64,000 bases of DNA, taken from NCBI RefSeq assembly GCF_963662255.1, contig NC_085046.1:45833797-45897796 (forward strand), in the 5' to 3' direction. The translations under genes were made by a program, and so were the position numbers. The number at the start of each line of letters is the position of its first letter. Positions within the stretch are counted from its first letter, which is position 1. This DNA is from Cinclus cinclus. Its lineage: Eukaryota; Chordata; Aves; Passeriformes; Cinclidae. Positions 61,801-64,000 of this stretch are shown here, in pieces. A model generated the notes under the pieces. That model ran no database searches. It worked only from the letters and a program-made list of their open reading frames with translations, and was not told where the DNA came from.

Positions 61801-62606
61801 TCAAAACGTCTAGACAGCTGACTTAAGTGGTTTAGATGGGTAAAGTTTATCTGTCTGGATTTAGACAGGTAAAATGGATTTCATTCACAAAAAGTGAATT
61901 ATTTTGATGTTCCAGAAGTGCCAAACCTTCCTGAAATCAAATTGTAGCAGAGGGCTTACACCCCAGCCACTAGATGAAGGTTAGATGTTTACCATTATTT
62001 CTCAGTGTTGCTAACTTATGCAGACAACTTCAAAAAGTTCGTAATTAATGCCTTTTGAATGAACTGTTTGAATTCAATTCGGAACGCTTTCTTACAACAG
62101 TTTTGTGCACCTGATATATCTTTGTTGTAATCTTTTAAACTCTTTTTACTCCCACAAAATAAGATAACTTGTATTGGAACAGTTGTATTCATCCCAGTGA
62201 GTGATCAGTGTCAGCTTTGTAGGCAAGAATAGGATGTTTCCCGTAAGGTCATGACTGGAGTCTCACGGGACATGGACATCTTTGTATGACCACTACCTGT
62301 GCAATGGGTAACAACGGTAGAGATTCTGGGCCCCCTGCAAAATCAGCTAGAAATTTACCATAGCAAATTCAATTTGCAGAATTTTGCAAGACCCCTCCTT
62401 TGATATTGATATCCTGTCTTGGCTCTGTATTTCTTAGGATAATCCCATTCATTAGCAAGAAGGAACAGAAATAAGAAGATGTAGGCATGAATGTTTTGTA
62501 ATTGACTGTAATTCAAGAAACACTGCACTTGCCAGAGGCACTTACTGGGAGCTATATAGAAATCTAACAACATTATCAGAACTAAGCCAATGGCTTTGTT
62601 ACATAA

Positions 62607-64000
<1,394 letters not shown>

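Overview
The window looks like avian nuclear DNA. It is AT-rich intronic sequence with fragments of CR1 LINEs (the characteristic bird and reptile non-LTR retrotransposon) and LTR-like blocks of a type I associate with bird endogenous retroviruses. The only gene I can support is a central-to-C-terminal part of BMPER (BMP-binding endothelial regulator, orthologue of Drosophila crossveinless-2), on the plus strand. Seven coding exons join in a consistent reading frame with GT-AG splice sites: 35843-35942, 39222-39331, 39956-40096, 42325-42429, 47595-47640, 55436-55765 and 62698-63034. Together they hold 1169 coding bases, about 389.7 codons. By my recollection of the human protein (685 residues) they match roughly residues 193-582 without gaps.

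Layout. Positions 1-35842 are one long intron (open to the left) that interrupts the third VWC domain. It holds two CpG-rich patches (about 3352-3500 and 11820-12200), a G-quadruplex-type run, CR1 fragments near 7.4 and 33.5 kb, a candidate antisense LTR at 30.2-31.6 kb, a pentamer satellite and a 317-base pure pyrimidine tract. From 35.8 to 47.6 kb five exons finish VWC3 and encode VWC4 and VWC5. Two larger exons at 55.4 and 62.7 kb encode the VWD domain, with the FGDPH self-cleavage motif and the CGLCG motif, and the start of the C8-like region. An LTR-like block of about 1.05 kb lies in the intron between them. The 5' exons (signal peptide, VWC1, VWC2, first half of VWC3) and the last exon or exons (rest of C8, TIL domain) lie outside the window.

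The encoded protein is secreted. In known family members VWC1 contacts BMP, the VWD region contacts chordin, and acid-type cleavage at Asp-Pro in FGDPH changes its behaviour. I found no second gene, no RNA gene and no CRISPR. The most notable unexplained non-coding signal is the CpG island at about 12 kb, which contains two convergent CTCF-like motifs arranged as an inverted repeat, next to a G-quadruplex run. I cannot say from sequence alone that it is functional.
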